This document shows positions 34,739 through 44,513 of a stretch of DNA of 62,193 nucleotides, one piece after another; position 1 is the first letter of the stretch, and each line of letters begins with the position of its first letter. The notes below the pieces were generated by a model that had not been told where the DNA came from, made no database searches, and saw only the letters and a program-made list of their open reading frames with translations. The position numbers were made by a program, and so were the translations under genes. The DNA comes from Stieleria sedimenti (GTDB taxonomy: Bacteria; Planctomycetota; Planctomycetia; Pirellulales; Pirellulaceae), in NCBI RefSeq assembly GCF_025060895.1, contig NZ_JANZKV010000079.1, positions 1-62,193 of the forward strand. Direction: 5' to 3'.

Positions 34739-37375
34739 ATGAGGCATCTCGTGCAATTTCGGATTTTGCTGACGCTGGCATCCCTGGCGTTCGTCGCGCC
34801 CGTCGCTCTTGCCGTCGAGCGCGTCGAGCGTGGCTTGCTGGTTCGATACGACTTCAGTGAAGACGACGGGCAGACGATTGCCGATCGCAGCAACGTCGGA
34901 AAGCCATTGAATTTGGTCATCGATCGATCCAGTCGCGTGCGAAGGTCCGGCGGAGCACTGGTGGTCGAATCATCGTCGTCGATCGCGTCAACGCAACCCG
35001 CCACGAAGATCATCGCTGCCGTCAAAAAGTCCAATGCGATCAGCGTCGAAGCCTGGCTCAAGCCCGCCAATCGATCGCAATCCGGTCCGGCCCGAATCGT
35101 TTCCATATCGTCGAACACCAGTAATCGCAATCTGACGCTGGGACAAGACAAGGATTTCTACGACGTTCGGCTGCGAGCGACCGGCAGTGATCACAATGGA
35201 CTTCCCTCGACGAGCAGTCCCAAGCGATCCTTGCAAACCAAGTTGACCCATGTCGTGTTCACCCGCGACGCCGGCGGCAAGACAACGGTTTATCTCGACG
35301 GGAAACGCGTGGCCGGCAAGACCGTCAAAGGCAACTTCCGCAACTGGGACGACCGGCAGCGATTGTTTCTGGCCAATGAAGCGACGAAGGACCGACCGTG
35401 GCTGGGCGAGCTGCACCTGGTGGCGCTCTATGATCGGGCCCTCTCGGACAAGGACGTGCGGCAGAATTTCGCGGCGGGAAGTCGTGCCGGGCGTGCACCG
35501 CCCTCCGCTGACAATGTGGTCAAAGCCGACACGCTTCTGTTCGATCGACACGTCGCGCCGCTGTTTGCAAAACACTGTCTCGAATGCCATGACGCGGCGA
35601 TCAAGAAAGGCGAACTGGATCTGTCCCACAAGACGTCCGCCGTGGCCGGCGGCGAAAGTGGTAAGGTGGTTGTGCCGGGAAAAGCGTCGCAAAGTCTGCT
35701 TTGGGAATTGGTCTCATCAGATGACATGCCGAAGGATCGTCCACCCCTGTCACCTGAAGAAAAAGATTCGCTGCGCACGTGGATCGACTCCGGTGCGGCG
35801 TGGCCGGTCGAGGCAATTGATCCGGCGGTCTATCTGAACGAAGGCCACGCGGGCGAAGTTTGGTTGCAGCGGCTGACCGTCAGCGAATACATCGCCACGG
35901 TGCGCAGCGCGGTCGGCGTCGACATTGCAAACGAAGCCCGCCAGATTCTGCCGCCCGACTTGCGTGCCGATGGCTTCAACAACACCGCCTACAACTTGAA
36001 CATCGACCTGAAACACGTCGAGGCCTACAACAAGTTAGCGGAAATCATTGTCAGCCGGATGGACATCCTGGAGTTCGCCGGGCGATTCTCCAAGAGTCGA
36101 AAACTTTCCACCGACGACACGATGCGCGATCACGTCGCCGCGATGGGGAAATGGTTGCTGCGTGGACCGCTGGATTCCAACGAGATCAACAAGTACAGCG
36201 GCATCGCGACGACGGTCGCCAGCGCCGGCGGTGATTTCAAAGAAGCGATCGGCTACATCGTCCAAGCCATGCTGCAGTCGCCCCGATTCGTGTACCGCAT
36301 CGAATACCAGCACGGCGATGGAACTTCGCGGCTAGTCGATGACTATGAACTCGCGTCCCGAATGAGCTACATCCTGTGGGGAGCGCCGCCGGACGAGGAC
36401 TTGCTGCGCGCGGCCGAGAGGGGCGAATTGACCGACCGCAACGTGGTCGAAGCCCAGGTCAAACGGATGCTCAAGGATCCGCGTACAATCGAGCGTTCCG
36501 AGGAGTTTGTTTCGCAGTGGTTGAACCTGGGACGCTTGGCCAACTTGCGCCCCAATGCGAAGAAGTTTCCGAACTGGAATGCCCAGCTAGCTGCGGACAT
36601 GCAGCAGGAAACACTCGCCTATTTCAAAGAGGTGGTTTGGACCCGGAATCGGCCGCTATCGGATTTGTTGAACACTCAAGTCACCTTCGCAACACCGCCG
36701 CTTGCGCGGCACTACGGGCTCAAACCGACTGGCAACAACACAGACAACAAGATCGCTCGATACGATCTGACGAAGGTGCCCAGTCGCGGCGGCTTGCTGA
36801 CTCAAGCGAGCGTGTTGACGATCGGCGGTGATGAAGCCTCGATGGTCGCACGCGGTTTGTTTGTGTTGAACGATTTGCTGCGAGGCACGATCAATGCGCC
36901 CCCGCCGTGCGTCAACACCGTGCCACCGCCGACCAAAACGGGTCTGACCCAACGAGGGATCGCGGAATCTCGAATCGCGGACAACAAGTGCGGTGTTTGC
37001 CACACGCGTTTCGAACCGCTGGCGTTCGGGTTAGAAAAATTCGACGGCATCGGTGCGTACCACGACAAAGACGAGCATGGGAACACGCTGCGCGACGACG
37101 GTGAAGTGCTGTTTCCTGGCACGGCGAAACCGGTCGCGTATCAAACATCGAACGAATTAATGGATCTGCTGGCGACCAGCGAGCGGGTGCAGCAAAGTTT
37201 GACCTGGAAGGTGACCCAGTTCGCGCTCGGCAGACCGCTGGTCGCCGCTGATGCCGCGACCGTCGCCAAGATTCACCAGACGGCACAACAAGCCGGCGGA
37301 ACCTATTCCGACTTGATCACCGCGATTGTCATGAGCGATCTGGTTCAGCGGGCCAGAACCGAAGCGACCGAGTAG
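34739..37375 (+). CDS. Planctomycete DUF1592-family cytochrome protein with LamG domain
   Basis: 878 aa secreted protein. A signal peptide ends near ALAVE (residue 26). Residues about 30-250 are a LamG/concanavalin-like domain (SVEAWLKPANRS, THVVFTRDAGGKTTVYLDG). A planctomycete cytochrome domain follows with a heme motif CLECH (Cys280, Cys283, His284). The remainder contains the DUF1587, DUF1595, DUF1592, DUF1588 and DUF1585 series (RLTVSEYIATVRSAV, SRMSYILWGAPPDEDLL, RGLFVLNDLLRGTINAPPP), with a second CGVCH motif near residue 755. Function is not established; an exported heme protein acting on polysaccharide or in electron transfer has been suggested. It is followed by its usual DUF1552 partner after 34 bp. 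Confidence 0.93.
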   Translation: MRHLVQFRILLTLASLAFVAPVALAVERVERGLLVRYDFSEDDGQTIADRSNVGKPLNLVIDRSSRVRRSGGALVVESSSSIASTQPATKIIAAVKKSNAISVEAWLKPANRSQSGPARIVSISSNTSNRNLTLGQDKDFYDVRLRATGSDHNGLPSTSSPKRSLQTKLTHVVFTRDAGGKTTVYLDGKRVAGKTVKGNFRNWDDRQRLFLANEATKDRPWLGELHLVALYDRALSDKDVRQNFAAGSRAGRAPPSADNVVKADTLLFDRHVAPLFAKHCLECHDAAIKKGELDLSHKTSAVAGGESGKVVVPGKASQSLLWELVSSDDMPKDRPPLSPEEKDSLRTWIDSGAAWPVEAIDPAVYLNEGHAGEVWLQRLTVSEYIATVRSAVGVDIANEARQILPPDLRADGFNNTAYNLNIDLKHVEAYNKLAEIIVSRMDILEFAGRFSKSRKLSTDDTMRDHVAAMGKWLLRGPLDSNEINKYSGIATTVASAGGDFKEAIGYIVQAMLQSPRFVYRIEYQHGDGTSRLVDDYELASRMSYILWGAPPDEDLLRAAERGELTDRNVVEAQVKRMLKDPRTIERSEEFVSQWLNLGRLANLRPNAKKFPNWNAQLAADMQQETLAYFKEVVWTRNRPLSDLLNTQVTFATPPLARHYGLKPTGNNTDNKIARYDLTKVPSRGGLLTQASVLTIGGDEASMVARGLFVLNDLLRGTINAPPPCVNTVPPPTKTGLTQRGIAESRIADNKCGVCHTRFEPLAFGLEKFDGIGAYHDKDEHGNTLRDDGEVLFPGTAKPVAYQTSNELMDLLATSERVQQSLTWKVTQFALGRPLVAADAATVAKIHQTAQQAGGTYSDLITAIVMSDLVQRARTEATE

Positions 37376-37409
37376 AAACCAAACAAACCCATTTCGGGAG
37401 AACAGGCTG

Positions 37410-38852
37410 ATGCACAGGAAACGAATCGACCGCCGCACCATGCTCAAGGGCGTCGCGGTCAAAGGCGCCGGGGCGGTCACGATCGGGTTGCCGTTGTTGG
37501 AGGAGATGACGGCGTCGAGCGCGATGGCTGCCGAGCAGGCTGATGTTCCGGTCCGGGCGTTCAATGTGTTCTTCGGACTCGGCATCCCGGCCCCGCTGCA
37601 GAAAGAAGGTTTCGACGGAGTGCTGGAACCACTGAAACCGTTGAGCAAGAAATTGTTGATCATGCGCGGCGTCGATCAGTTGCGTGCCGACGAGAAAGGC
37701 ATCAACGCGCACTACGACGGCGCGACCGCGGCGTTCACCGCCGAACCGCCCGATGGTGAAGCGAAGGCGGGCGGCGCGTCGATCGATCAAGTGATCCGTC
37801 GCAACCACTATCGCGACGGCATGCCGGCCGGCATGGTGCCCACGCTGGTCGCCGGAACGTTCTTTCGCCGCAGCCGCATCGGTCGGTACGTTCACAGCTA
37901 CAACGCCGACGGGACGGTTGCCGCGACGATGCAGGAAAAACCGCGTGACCTGTTCGAACGCGTGTTCGGCACCATCGGCGCCGTCGACGAGGATCCCGAC
38001 AAACGCCGCGCCCGTTTGAAACGGAGCGTGCTGGATACGGTCGTCGACCAATACAAGTTCTACACCGGCGCCAACTCGCCGCTGGGTTCCACTTCCAAAG
38101 CACGCATCGCCGAGCACTTGGACCGAATTCGTGAATTTGAACAGCGGGCGTATGCGATGAAGGGCAAAGTCGCCGGGGCGCCCCCGTTGCCGCCCCGGTC
38201 GCAGTTGCTGCACGGCGGGTCGGCCGATCCGGGTGGCGAAGGCATCGATATCACACTGCAGGAATTGTCGTCGGAATGGCGTCTGATGGCCGATCTGTAC
38301 GCCTTGGCCATCCAAACCGATCGCACCCGCTTCGGCGCGTTGACCTTTTTAGCCGCCGGCGAACGCATTCGTTTGAAAGGCGACTACGAATACGACGGCC
38401 GCACAGTCTTCCAATTCGACGACGAAGGGCAACACAAGAAGTCCGGTTCGGCGGGCTGTAGCCACGAGTGGTGGCATCAGTTCAATGAAAACAAGAAGAA
38501 CGAAGCGCTGCGTGCCCACGCCCACCTGAAGATGCGCGAGATCGCCTACTTCCTCAGCCGACTCGATACCGAGGATTCTGTGGACGCCAACGGCAAGACG
38601 ATTCTGGAGAACTCGCTGATCACGATTTCCACCGAGTCCGGCGATGGGCGTCACAACGACGTCAAACGCGAACTGTCCGGGGTGTTCCATGCGATCAGCG
38701 GAGCCGGGGGACGTTTCAAAACCGGCCGAATCCTGGACGTCGGTGCCGAGGGTGTCGACGTCTACAACACGATGCTGACCGCGATGGGCTGCAACGATCG
38801 CCTCGGACCCCAGAAACGCGACGCCAGAGCCGTGGACGCGATTCGCGCCTAG
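37410..38852 (+). CDS. DUF1552 family protein, Tat-exported
   Basis: 480 aa. The N-terminus RRTMLKGVAVKGAGAVTIG is a twin-arginine export signal. The body matches DUF1552 (RAFNVFFGLGIPAP, KKLLIMRGVDQL, STESGDGRHN near the end), a family fixed next to DUF1592 proteins in planctomycetes and some others. The function is unknown; the fold resembles alkaline phosphatase/sulfatase-like DUF1501 proteins by general pattern, which I cannot verify. Start chosen because AGGAAACG follows and GGGAG lies upstream (cgggagaacaggctg). Confidence 0.9.
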   Translation: MHRKRIDRRTMLKGVAVKGAGAVTIGLPLLEEMTASSAMAAEQADVPVRAFNVFFGLGIPAPLQKEGFDGVLEPLKPLSKKLLIMRGVDQLRADEKGINAHYDGATAAFTAEPPDGEAKAGGASIDQVIRRNHYRDGMPAGMVPTLVAGTFFRRSRIGRYVHSYNADGTVAATMQEKPRDLFERVFGTIGAVDEDPDKRRARLKRSVLDTVVDQYKFYTGANSPLGSTSKARIAEHLDRIREFEQRAYAMKGKVAGAPPLPPRSQLLHGGSADPGGEGIDITLQELSSEWRLMADLYALAIQTDRTRFGALTFLAAGERIRLKGDYEYDGRTVFQFDDEGQHKKSGSAGCSHEWWHQFNENKKNEALRAHAHLKMREIAYFLSRLDTEDSVDANGKTILENSLITISTESGDGRHNDVKRELSGVFHAISGAGGRFKTGRILDVGAEGVDVYNTMLTAMGCNDRLGPQKRDARAVDAIRA

Positions 38853-39254
38853 GGTTGTGTTGGTCGAGCGAAAGTAGACCAGGCTACAACTTGCGGAACA
38901 ATGAAATGATGACTGGGCCCACCGATGGCAGCGCGAACCCACGGATTTTTTGCAGCCTGTCATCCGTGGGTTCGCGCTGCTATCGGCAGGTCTTATTTTC
39001 CATGGTTAGCCCGCTGGAATCGCTGCCGCATTCGAGGATGAAACCGGCGCTAGGGCATGGCAGCGTGGGTTCAACCGCGATAGCCGATTGGCCGGCTTGA
39101 CTGATCGGTCTCCGCCCGGTCTGTTGCTCGGTGTCTGCGGCGAGTGTGTTGCCGCAACAGAACGCACGCCTCAACCCACGGGCCGGCCCCCGACCCATCG
39201 TCGGCCTCGTTCGGCTCGTCCACGTGATGATGACGGCCAATCAAAGGGACCCGC
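38853..39254. other. Intergenic region (402 bp) with one REP-like palindrome
   Basis: Between the DUF1552 gene and malQ. Apart from the palindrome at 38917-38987 there is no gene that I can support. The malQ ribosome site (AAAGGGA) lies at the right end. Confidence 0.55.
38917..38987. repeat. REP-like palindrome, family C copy 1
   Basis: Left arm ACCGATGGCAGCGCGAACCC-ACGGAT at 38921-38946 pairs with 38962-38987 with a single mismatch cluster at its outer end (CTATCGG versus CCATCGG). A longer perfect copy of the same family follows dnaA at 56332-56404. Sits 65 bp after the DUF1552 stop codon. Confidence 0.88.
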
Positions 39255-40802
39255 ATGACCGACGAGAGCCAGCCAAAGCCCGTGTTTTCTCTCCATGATC
39301 GTGCCGCGGGCGTCTTGTTGCACGTCACGTCGCTGCCATCACGCTACGGCATCGGCGACCTGGGGCCGCAGTCGCGGGCTTGGATCGACTGGCTTCACGA
39401 CGCCGGGCAATCTTGTTGGCAAGTCTTGCCGCTGGGACCGATCGGGTGTGGTTACTCCCCGTATTCGTCGCTGTCGTCGTTCGCCGGAAACTGGCTGATG
39501 ATCAGTCCCGACGATCTGGTCGCCGAAGGTCTGTTGGGGGCTGATGAGCTGGCCGACGAGTCCCATTCCGCCGCGAGTGACTCCGAAACGTGCGTCGACT
39601 ACGCTTCCGTCATCGCGTTCAAGCAGCGATTGCTGACGACGGTCTGGACCAACTTTCGCGGCGGCGGCGGCGACGCCGAGTTGCGGCCGGCTTACGAGCA
39701 ATTCTGTCTGGCTGCGTCGCACTGGCTGGACGATTTCGCGATGTTCTGCGCGCTGCGTGATCGGCACGGCGAACACTACCTGCAATGGCCGCGCGAACTG
39801 GTCGATCGTGACGCCGACGCGTTGGCCAAAGCCGGCCGCGATCTGGCGGACGAAATCGATCAGGTTCGATTCAGCCAGTTCCTGGTATTCCGTCAAATCG
39901 CCCGATTGAAAGCCTATGCCCATGCCAAGGGTGTGCGATTGATCGGCGACCTGCCGTTCTTTGTGTCGGCCGATTCGAGCGACGTCTGGGCCAATCCCGA
40001 AATGTTCCTGCTGGACGAGGAGCGTCGGCCGCACTTCGTCGCCGGAGTCCCGCCGGATTACTTCAGCGCCGATGGTCAACTGTGGGGGAACCCGGTCTAT
40101 GACTGGGCGGCGCTGCGAGCCACCGGTTACCGCTGGTACATCCAACGGATCCGCGCGTTGTTGACTCAAGTGGATCTGGTTCGCCTGGATCATTTCCGCG
40201 GATTCGCGGCTGCCTGGCACGTGCCCGCCGGCGCGGCGACGGCGCTCAGCGGCGAGTGGGAACCTGGTCCGGGTGCCGATTTCTTTCGCGCCCTGCAAAC
40301 GGATCTGGGGGCACTGCCGTTCCTCGCCGAGGATTTGGGGTTGATCACGCCGGACGTGAACGAACTGCGTGACCAGTTTGATCTGCCGGGAACACGTGTG
40401 TTGCAGTTCGCGTTTGACGGCACGCCGGACAATCCCTATCTGCCGGAAAACCACGTGCCCAACACCGTGGTGTACACCGGAACGCACGACAACAACACGA
40501 CGCGGGGATGGTTCGAATCGCTCACCGAGGAGGAGCAGGAAACGGTTTGCAGCGTCCTGGAGAAACCCGGTCTGGACGGTGAGGCCGCTGCCGCCGAACT
40601 GCTGCGTCTGACTTGGTCCTCGACAGCGAACCTGGCGATCGCTCCGCTGCAGGATCTGCTGGGCTTGGGCGCGGAAGCTCGCATGAACGTTCCGGGAACG
40701 ACGCAGGGGAATTGGAGCTGGCGCGCGACCCCATCGATGCTGTCCGCGTCGGCCTGCCAGCGGTTGCGGGATTTGACGGAAGCCTGCGATCGATTGCGTT
40801 AA
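39255..40802 (+). CDS. malQ: 4-alpha-glucanotransferase (amylomaltase, GH77)
   Basis: 515 aa, normal family length. Opens RAAGVLLHVTSLPSRYGIGDLG, characteristic of GH77. Catalytic segments are VRLDHFRGF (nucleophile Asp), FLAEDLG (acid/base Glu) and YTGTHDNNTTRGW (transition-state Asp). The enzyme transfers alpha-1,4-glucan chains in glycogen and maltodextrin metabolism. A ribosome site AAAGGGA lies 5-6 bases before the ATG. It stands alone between a repeat and a flavoprotein gene. Confidence 0.96.
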   Translation: MTDESQPKPVFSLHDRAAGVLLHVTSLPSRYGIGDLGPQSRAWIDWLHDAGQSCWQVLPLGPIGCGYSPYSSLSSFAGNWLMISPDDLVAEGLLGADELADESHSAASDSETCVDYASVIAFKQRLLTTVWTNFRGGGGDAELRPAYEQFCLAASHWLDDFAMFCALRDRHGEHYLQWPRELVDRDADALAKAGRDLADEIDQVRFSQFLVFRQIARLKAYAHAKGVRLIGDLPFFVSADSSDVWANPEMFLLDEERRPHFVAGVPPDYFSADGQLWGNPVYDWAALRATGYRWYIQRIRALLTQVDLVRLDHFRGFAAAWHVPAGAATALSGEWEPGPGADFFRALQTDLGALPFLAEDLGLITPDVNELRDQFDLPGTRVLQFAFDGTPDNPYLPENHVPNTVVYTGTHDNNTTRGWFESLTEEEQETVCSVLEKPGLDGEAAAAELLRLTWSSTANLAIAPLQDLLGLGAEARMNVPGTTQGNWSWRATPSMLSASACQRLRDLTEACDRLR

Positions 40803-40946
40803 CGGTGTTTTCGCGGTCGGCGACCCTTGGCGGTCCGCTGGCGCGGTTCACTATTATGGGATTTGGAAGCGAGCGCGTGCATCGTGTGAACGTGCTGCGA
40901 GCCGTCAGATCACCGATCCGTCACGCAAGCCTGGAACACCGACTGC

Positions 40947-42470
40947 ATGAACGCACTTCTACCGCGCGACCAGCACAACGAACAACTTGAAGCAAACGTT
41001 CATCCGCCGACCTGGGTCAATCCGGCACCCGAGACTCCTTATCACTTGGTCGTCATTGGTGCCGGGACCGCCGGTCTGGTGACCGCCGCCGGCGCCGCGG
41101 GTTTGGGTGCCCGCGTGGCACTGATCGAACGCGACCTGATGGGCGGCGATTGTTTGAACGTCGGTTGCGTTCCATCCAAGGGCGTGATCAGTTCGGCGCG
41201 GATTGCCGCCACGGTGAAGCGGGCCTCGAAGTACGGCGTCAACGTGCCCGATGGCGCGAAAGCCGATTTTGCGGGGGTGATGCAGCGGATGCGTCGACTG
41301 CGCGCCGGCATCAGCCGTAACGATGCGGCGGACCGTTTTCGCGATCTGGGAGTTGATGTCTATTTCGGCCAAGCCAGTTTCGTCGACTCCGAGACCATCG
41401 ACGTCGCCGGCACCAAGCTGCAGTACAAGCGGGCGGTCATCGCGACCGGTGCCAGAGCCGCGGCGCCGCCGATCGACGGACTCGATCAAATCGACTACCT
41501 GACCAACGAGTCGGTGTTCTCGCTGACCGAGCTTCCGCGACGATTGGGAGTCATCGGTGCCGGCCCGATCGGGTGCGAGATGGCGCAGTCATTCGCCCAG
41601 CTCGGCTCGGAGGTGTTGTTGGTCGAATCCGAGCATGGCATCCTGACCAAAGAAGACCGTGACGCCGCCGAGATCGTTCAACAAGCGATACTGCGTGACG
41701 GGGTAAAACTCTTGTGTTGTGGTCGTCAGTTAAAGCTCCGGCAAGATGAAACGATCCGGCTGACGGTCGATTCCCACGACCAGCACTACGACGAGCCGAT
41801 CGATCAGCTGCTGGTCGCCGTCGGTCGCGCACCGAACGTGGAGCATTTGAACCTGGACGCGGTCGGTGTTGATTTTGACTCCAAAGGCGTCCGCGTGAAC
41901 GATCGGCTACAGACAACCCATCCGAAGATTTACGCCGCGGGCGATGTGTGTTCGAAGTATCAATTCACGCACGCGGCCGATTTCATGGCACGGATCGTGA
42001 TCCAGAATGCCCTGTTTGCCGTCGGGCCATTTGGCAAGAAGAAGGCCAGCGACTTGATCATTCCCTGGGCCACCTACACGTCACCTGAAATCGCCCACGT
42101 CGGCCTGTACGGCCACGAGGCCGAGCGAGCAGGAATGGAAATCGACACCTACGTCCAGCACTTCCGTGACGTCGATCGCGCGATCCTGGAAGGCGAAGAA
42201 GAAGGTTTTGTGAAGGTCCATACCAAGAAAGGCACGGGTCGAATTGTCGGTGCAACGATCGTCGCCAAAAACGCGGGAGACATGATCTCCGAGATCACGC
42301 TGGCGATGGTCAACGCGGTGGGACTGGGAAAGATTGCCAGCGTCATCCACCCCTATCCGACTCAAGCGGAAGCGATTCGCAAGCTGGGCGATCAGTACAA
42401 TCGAACGCGATTGACCCCGACCAGCAAAACGGTGTTGGGGTTGTTGCGACGGTGGAACGTGGGGCAGTAG
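40947..42470 (+). CDS. FAD-dependent pyridine nucleotide-disulfide oxidoreductase (mercuric reductase/LPD-like)
   Basis: 507 aa class I flavin disulfide reductase. FAD site GAGTAGLVTAAGAAGLG near 38-54, redox pair CLNVGC (Cys69, Cys74), NAD(P) site GAGPIGCEMAQSFAQLG, second FAD motif YAAGDV, and the C-terminal His-Glu motif HPYPTQAE. The vicinal cysteine pair at the C-terminus of true mercuric reductase (MerA) is missing and there is no heavy-metal domain, so mercury reduction is unlikely. No 2-oxoacid dehydrogenase genes are nearby, so lipoamide dehydrogenase function is also unproven. Confidence 0.88.
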   Translation: MNALLPRDQHNEQLEANVHPPTWVNPAPETPYHLVVIGAGTAGLVTAAGAAGLGARVALIERDLMGGDCLNVGCVPSKGVISSARIAATVKRASKYGVNVPDGAKADFAGVMQRMRRLRAGISRNDAADRFRDLGVDVYFGQASFVDSETIDVAGTKLQYKRAVIATGARAAAPPIDGLDQIDYLTNESVFSLTELPRRLGVIGAGPIGCEMAQSFAQLGSEVLLVESEHGILTKEDRDAAEIVQQAILRDGVKLLCCGRQLKLRQDETIRLTVDSHDQHYDEPIDQLLVAVGRAPNVEHLNLDAVGVDFDSKGVRVNDRLQTTHPKIYAAGDVCSKYQFTHAADFMARIVIQNALFAVGPFGKKKASDLIIPWATYTSPEIAHVGLYGHEAERAGMEIDTYVQHFRDVDRAILEGEEEGFVKVHTKKGTGRIVGATIVAKNAGDMISEITLAMVNAVGLGKIASVIHPYPTQAEAIRKLGDQYNRTRLTPTSKTVLGLLRRWNVGQ

Positions 42471-42474
42471 CACG

Positions 42475-42555
42475 AAAAAAGGGTCAGGAGCCTTTTTGGC
42501 AATCTGGGTTGCCTCGGCTTACCTATTCTACCTTAAATGCTCCTGACCCTTTTTT
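42475..42555. terminator. Bidirectional terminator-like inverted repeat, family E
   Basis: Perfect 17 bp arms AAAAAAGGGTCAGGAGC (42475-42491) and GCTCCTGACCCTTTTTT (42539-42555) are separated by 47 bp. Each strand reads A-tract, GC stem, T-tract, and the element lies between two convergent genes, touching the stop codon of the minus-strand gene. This fits a bidirectional intrinsic terminator, although the loop is long and the element may equally be a REP relative (compare 62016-62062). Confidence 0.65.
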
Positions 42556-44239
42556 ACGCGGCGCGGGCCGTGGTCGTTTGGCGTTGGGGGAAATCGTTTC
42601 GAGATTCACAGACGAGCCATTGCATCGGGCCGCCGCGGCGTTCGCCGATCACTTGGGCTTGCCGCGGTTCGCTCAAGTTGGCCAACTCGGGAAGCGACCA
42701 ATGTTGGGGACGCTGCTCGTCCAACACCGCATCGATCACGGTCACGTGATGGGTGCTGGCAAACTGATCGTACAATCGTTCGCAGATCCCCGCTCGAAAC
42801 ATCTCGTGCGTTTCGATGATGAAATCGCAATCGGCGAAGGCTTCCGCGGCAAGATCGTTGACCAACAAGTCCGCTTCGCCGCCTTCGATGTCACAGATCA
42901 CCAAGCCGCGTTTTCCATACAGGTCGCCGAACATGCACTCGGCTTGGATTGCCACGCGATCGGCCACACCGTTGGCGGCTGCCATCTCGGCGATCGCGGC
43001 ACGGGCTTCGCGTTGCAATTCATAGGCGACCACTCGGGCATCCGGCCAACGCAGCGCACAACCGATCGCATAGTAGCCTTCGGCGCCGCCGACATCGACG
43101 ATCACCGGGTAGTCTTTGCCGAGCAAGCGTTCGAAAATCGGTTGCAATTCAGCTTCATAGGTCCCCAACAACTTTGGCGCGAGCGTGCTGCCGTGTGAAT
43201 AGGCTTCGGGATAACACAGCCCGGCAAACGGGCCACGTCGAACCGTCATTTCACTGGCGAATTGCAGCACCATTTCACGGTCGCGCGCTTGGAGCATCGC
43301 GCGTCGCGAATGCCGCTCGGCTTCCGCCCGTTGACGACGCTGCTGGCGCACCCCGCGACGGTGGATTCCATAAGCCGCGATCGGACCGCGTTGATACCAG
43401 CGACGTTTCTTTTGCGGACGATCGGGAAGTTCGAATCCGGCATCGCGAACGACTTCCGCGACCGCCCAAAACTCATCGGCATACGGATGAGGCCGCGATG
43501 TCTGCCAAGGCTTCAGTCCCTGGCCGGTGAAATGAACGATGTGCGGATCCGAAGTCGGCAGCGGCAACGACGAGGGACCGGCAAAGAAGCGGTGCGTGAC
43601 GTTGTATTCTGGTGCCAATCGGGTCCAGCCGTCGGCAAACTGGACCGCCAAGATGTCTTGGTCCGGATAGACCCAGCGATCGGGATCTTGCATCACCCTG
43701 TCCAGCATCGTTTGGCTGGTCCGGTTGCTGCGCCACGTGGACAGGTCGATGGCCAACACGCCGCTGTTGAGGTAGGCCGAATCGAGTGGCAAACCGAGTC
43801 GCTGGACGGCCGGATGGGCTTCGGGAACCGCAGCCAAACCGGATTGCCCCAAGTCGAGTTGGAAGAGTTCGTCCAGGGGCCGGCGAACCAGCGTGTCGCC
43901 GTCCAGGTAGAGGACGCGATCGATGTCTACCGGCAGAATCTGGGGCAGTGCGAGACGAAACAGGACGGAGACGTCCCAGCTAGAGTGTTCGCCGAACTGG
44001 CGGGGAAAGTCGTCGCCGACGCGATGAAAGTCCACCGTTGCACCCTTCGCGTCGATCAATCTTCGCATCTTGGCTTGATCGATGTCGTTTAAATCGCCGT
44101 CATGAACGATGTGAAACGCACTGGGACGAGTCTGGGAGTTGATCACCGACTGGATGCTCACCAAGGCGAACGGGATGTAGTCACGGTTGATCGTGTAAAC
44201 AAACCGGAGCGATTCGCTTGGGGTCCGCTGGCAATCCAT
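42554..44239 (-). CDS. GT8 glycosyltransferase fused to SAM-dependent methyltransferase-like domain
   Basis: 561 aa in two parts. Residues about 10-265 are a family 8 glycosyltransferase: FVYTINRDYIPFALVSIQS, the metal-binding DGD (Asp113, Asp115) in YLDGDTL, YLNSGVLAIDL and IVHFTGQGLKPW. A basic linker (278-312, many Arg) joins a Rossmann domain (about 340-545) with DVGGAEGYYAIG at 382-393, where S-adenosylmethionine would bind, and CDIEGGEADLL, as in FkbM-like methyltransferases. A sugar transferase that also methylates its product is a reasonable inference. No neighbouring polysaccharide cluster is seen. Confidence 0.85.
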   Translation of the reverse strand: MDCQRTPSESLRFVYTINRDYIPFALVSIQSVINSQTRPSAFHIVHDGDLNDIDQAKMRRLIDAKGATVDFHRVGDDFPRQFGEHSSWDVSVLFRLALPQILPVDIDRVLYLDGDTLVRRPLDELFQLDLGQSGLAAVPEAHPAVQRLGLPLDSAYLNSGVLAIDLSTWRSNRTSQTMLDRVMQDPDRWVYPDQDILAVQFADGWTRLAPEYNVTHRFFAGPSSLPLPTSDPHIVHFTGQGLKPWQTSRPHPYADEFWAVAEVVRDAGFELPDRPQKKRRWYQRGPIAAYGIHRRGVRQQRRQRAEAERHSRRAMLQARDREMVLQFASEMTVRRGPFAGLCYPEAYSHGSTLAPKLLGTYEAELQPIFERLLGKDYPVIVDVGGAEGYYAIGCALRWPDARVVAYELQREARAAIAEMAAANGVADRVAIQAECMFGDLYGKRGLVICDIEGGEADLLVNDLAAEAFADCDFIIETHEMFRAGICERLYDQFASTHHVTVIDAVLDEQRPQHWSLPELANLSEPRQAQVIGERRGGPMQWLVCESRNDFPQRQTTTARAA

Positions 44240-44513
44240 TGGCGGGCTTTGTGTCGGGGTGATTTGGTGTGGGTGCGATTTGTCAGCGCTTGATCTTGGG
44301 ACGCAGAACTCGAATTCGCCCTCCCTGTGGGAGTCGCGGAAGAGTATGCGAGGACGCGAGGGAGGGTTTTCGCGGCGGAAGGGTTGTTGTCGATGGATCG
44401 TCCATCTTGGGAACCCTCCCCTCGCTTCGCTCGACCCTCCCTGAGGGAGGGTTATTTCTGCAACGCGTTATCGGTGGGTTGCGGATAACAAATGCACCTT
44501 GCGGGCGGCAAGG
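44240..44513. other. Intergenic region with CCCTCCC/GGGAGGG palindromes
   Basis: Includes ACCCTCCCTGAGGGAGGGTT (44434-44453, near-perfect palindrome) and a related, divergent block at 44318-44366 with GCGAGGGAGGG. Position after the prolyl oligopeptidase gene and before the start of the glycosyltransferase gene. Might be a degenerate REP family; no gene seen. Confidence 0.55.

Noticed and set aside
39339-40487. Minus-strand open frame of 382 codons opposite malQ
   Set aside because: Antisense to a GH77 gene with all catalytic motifs; low-complexity composition, no domain.
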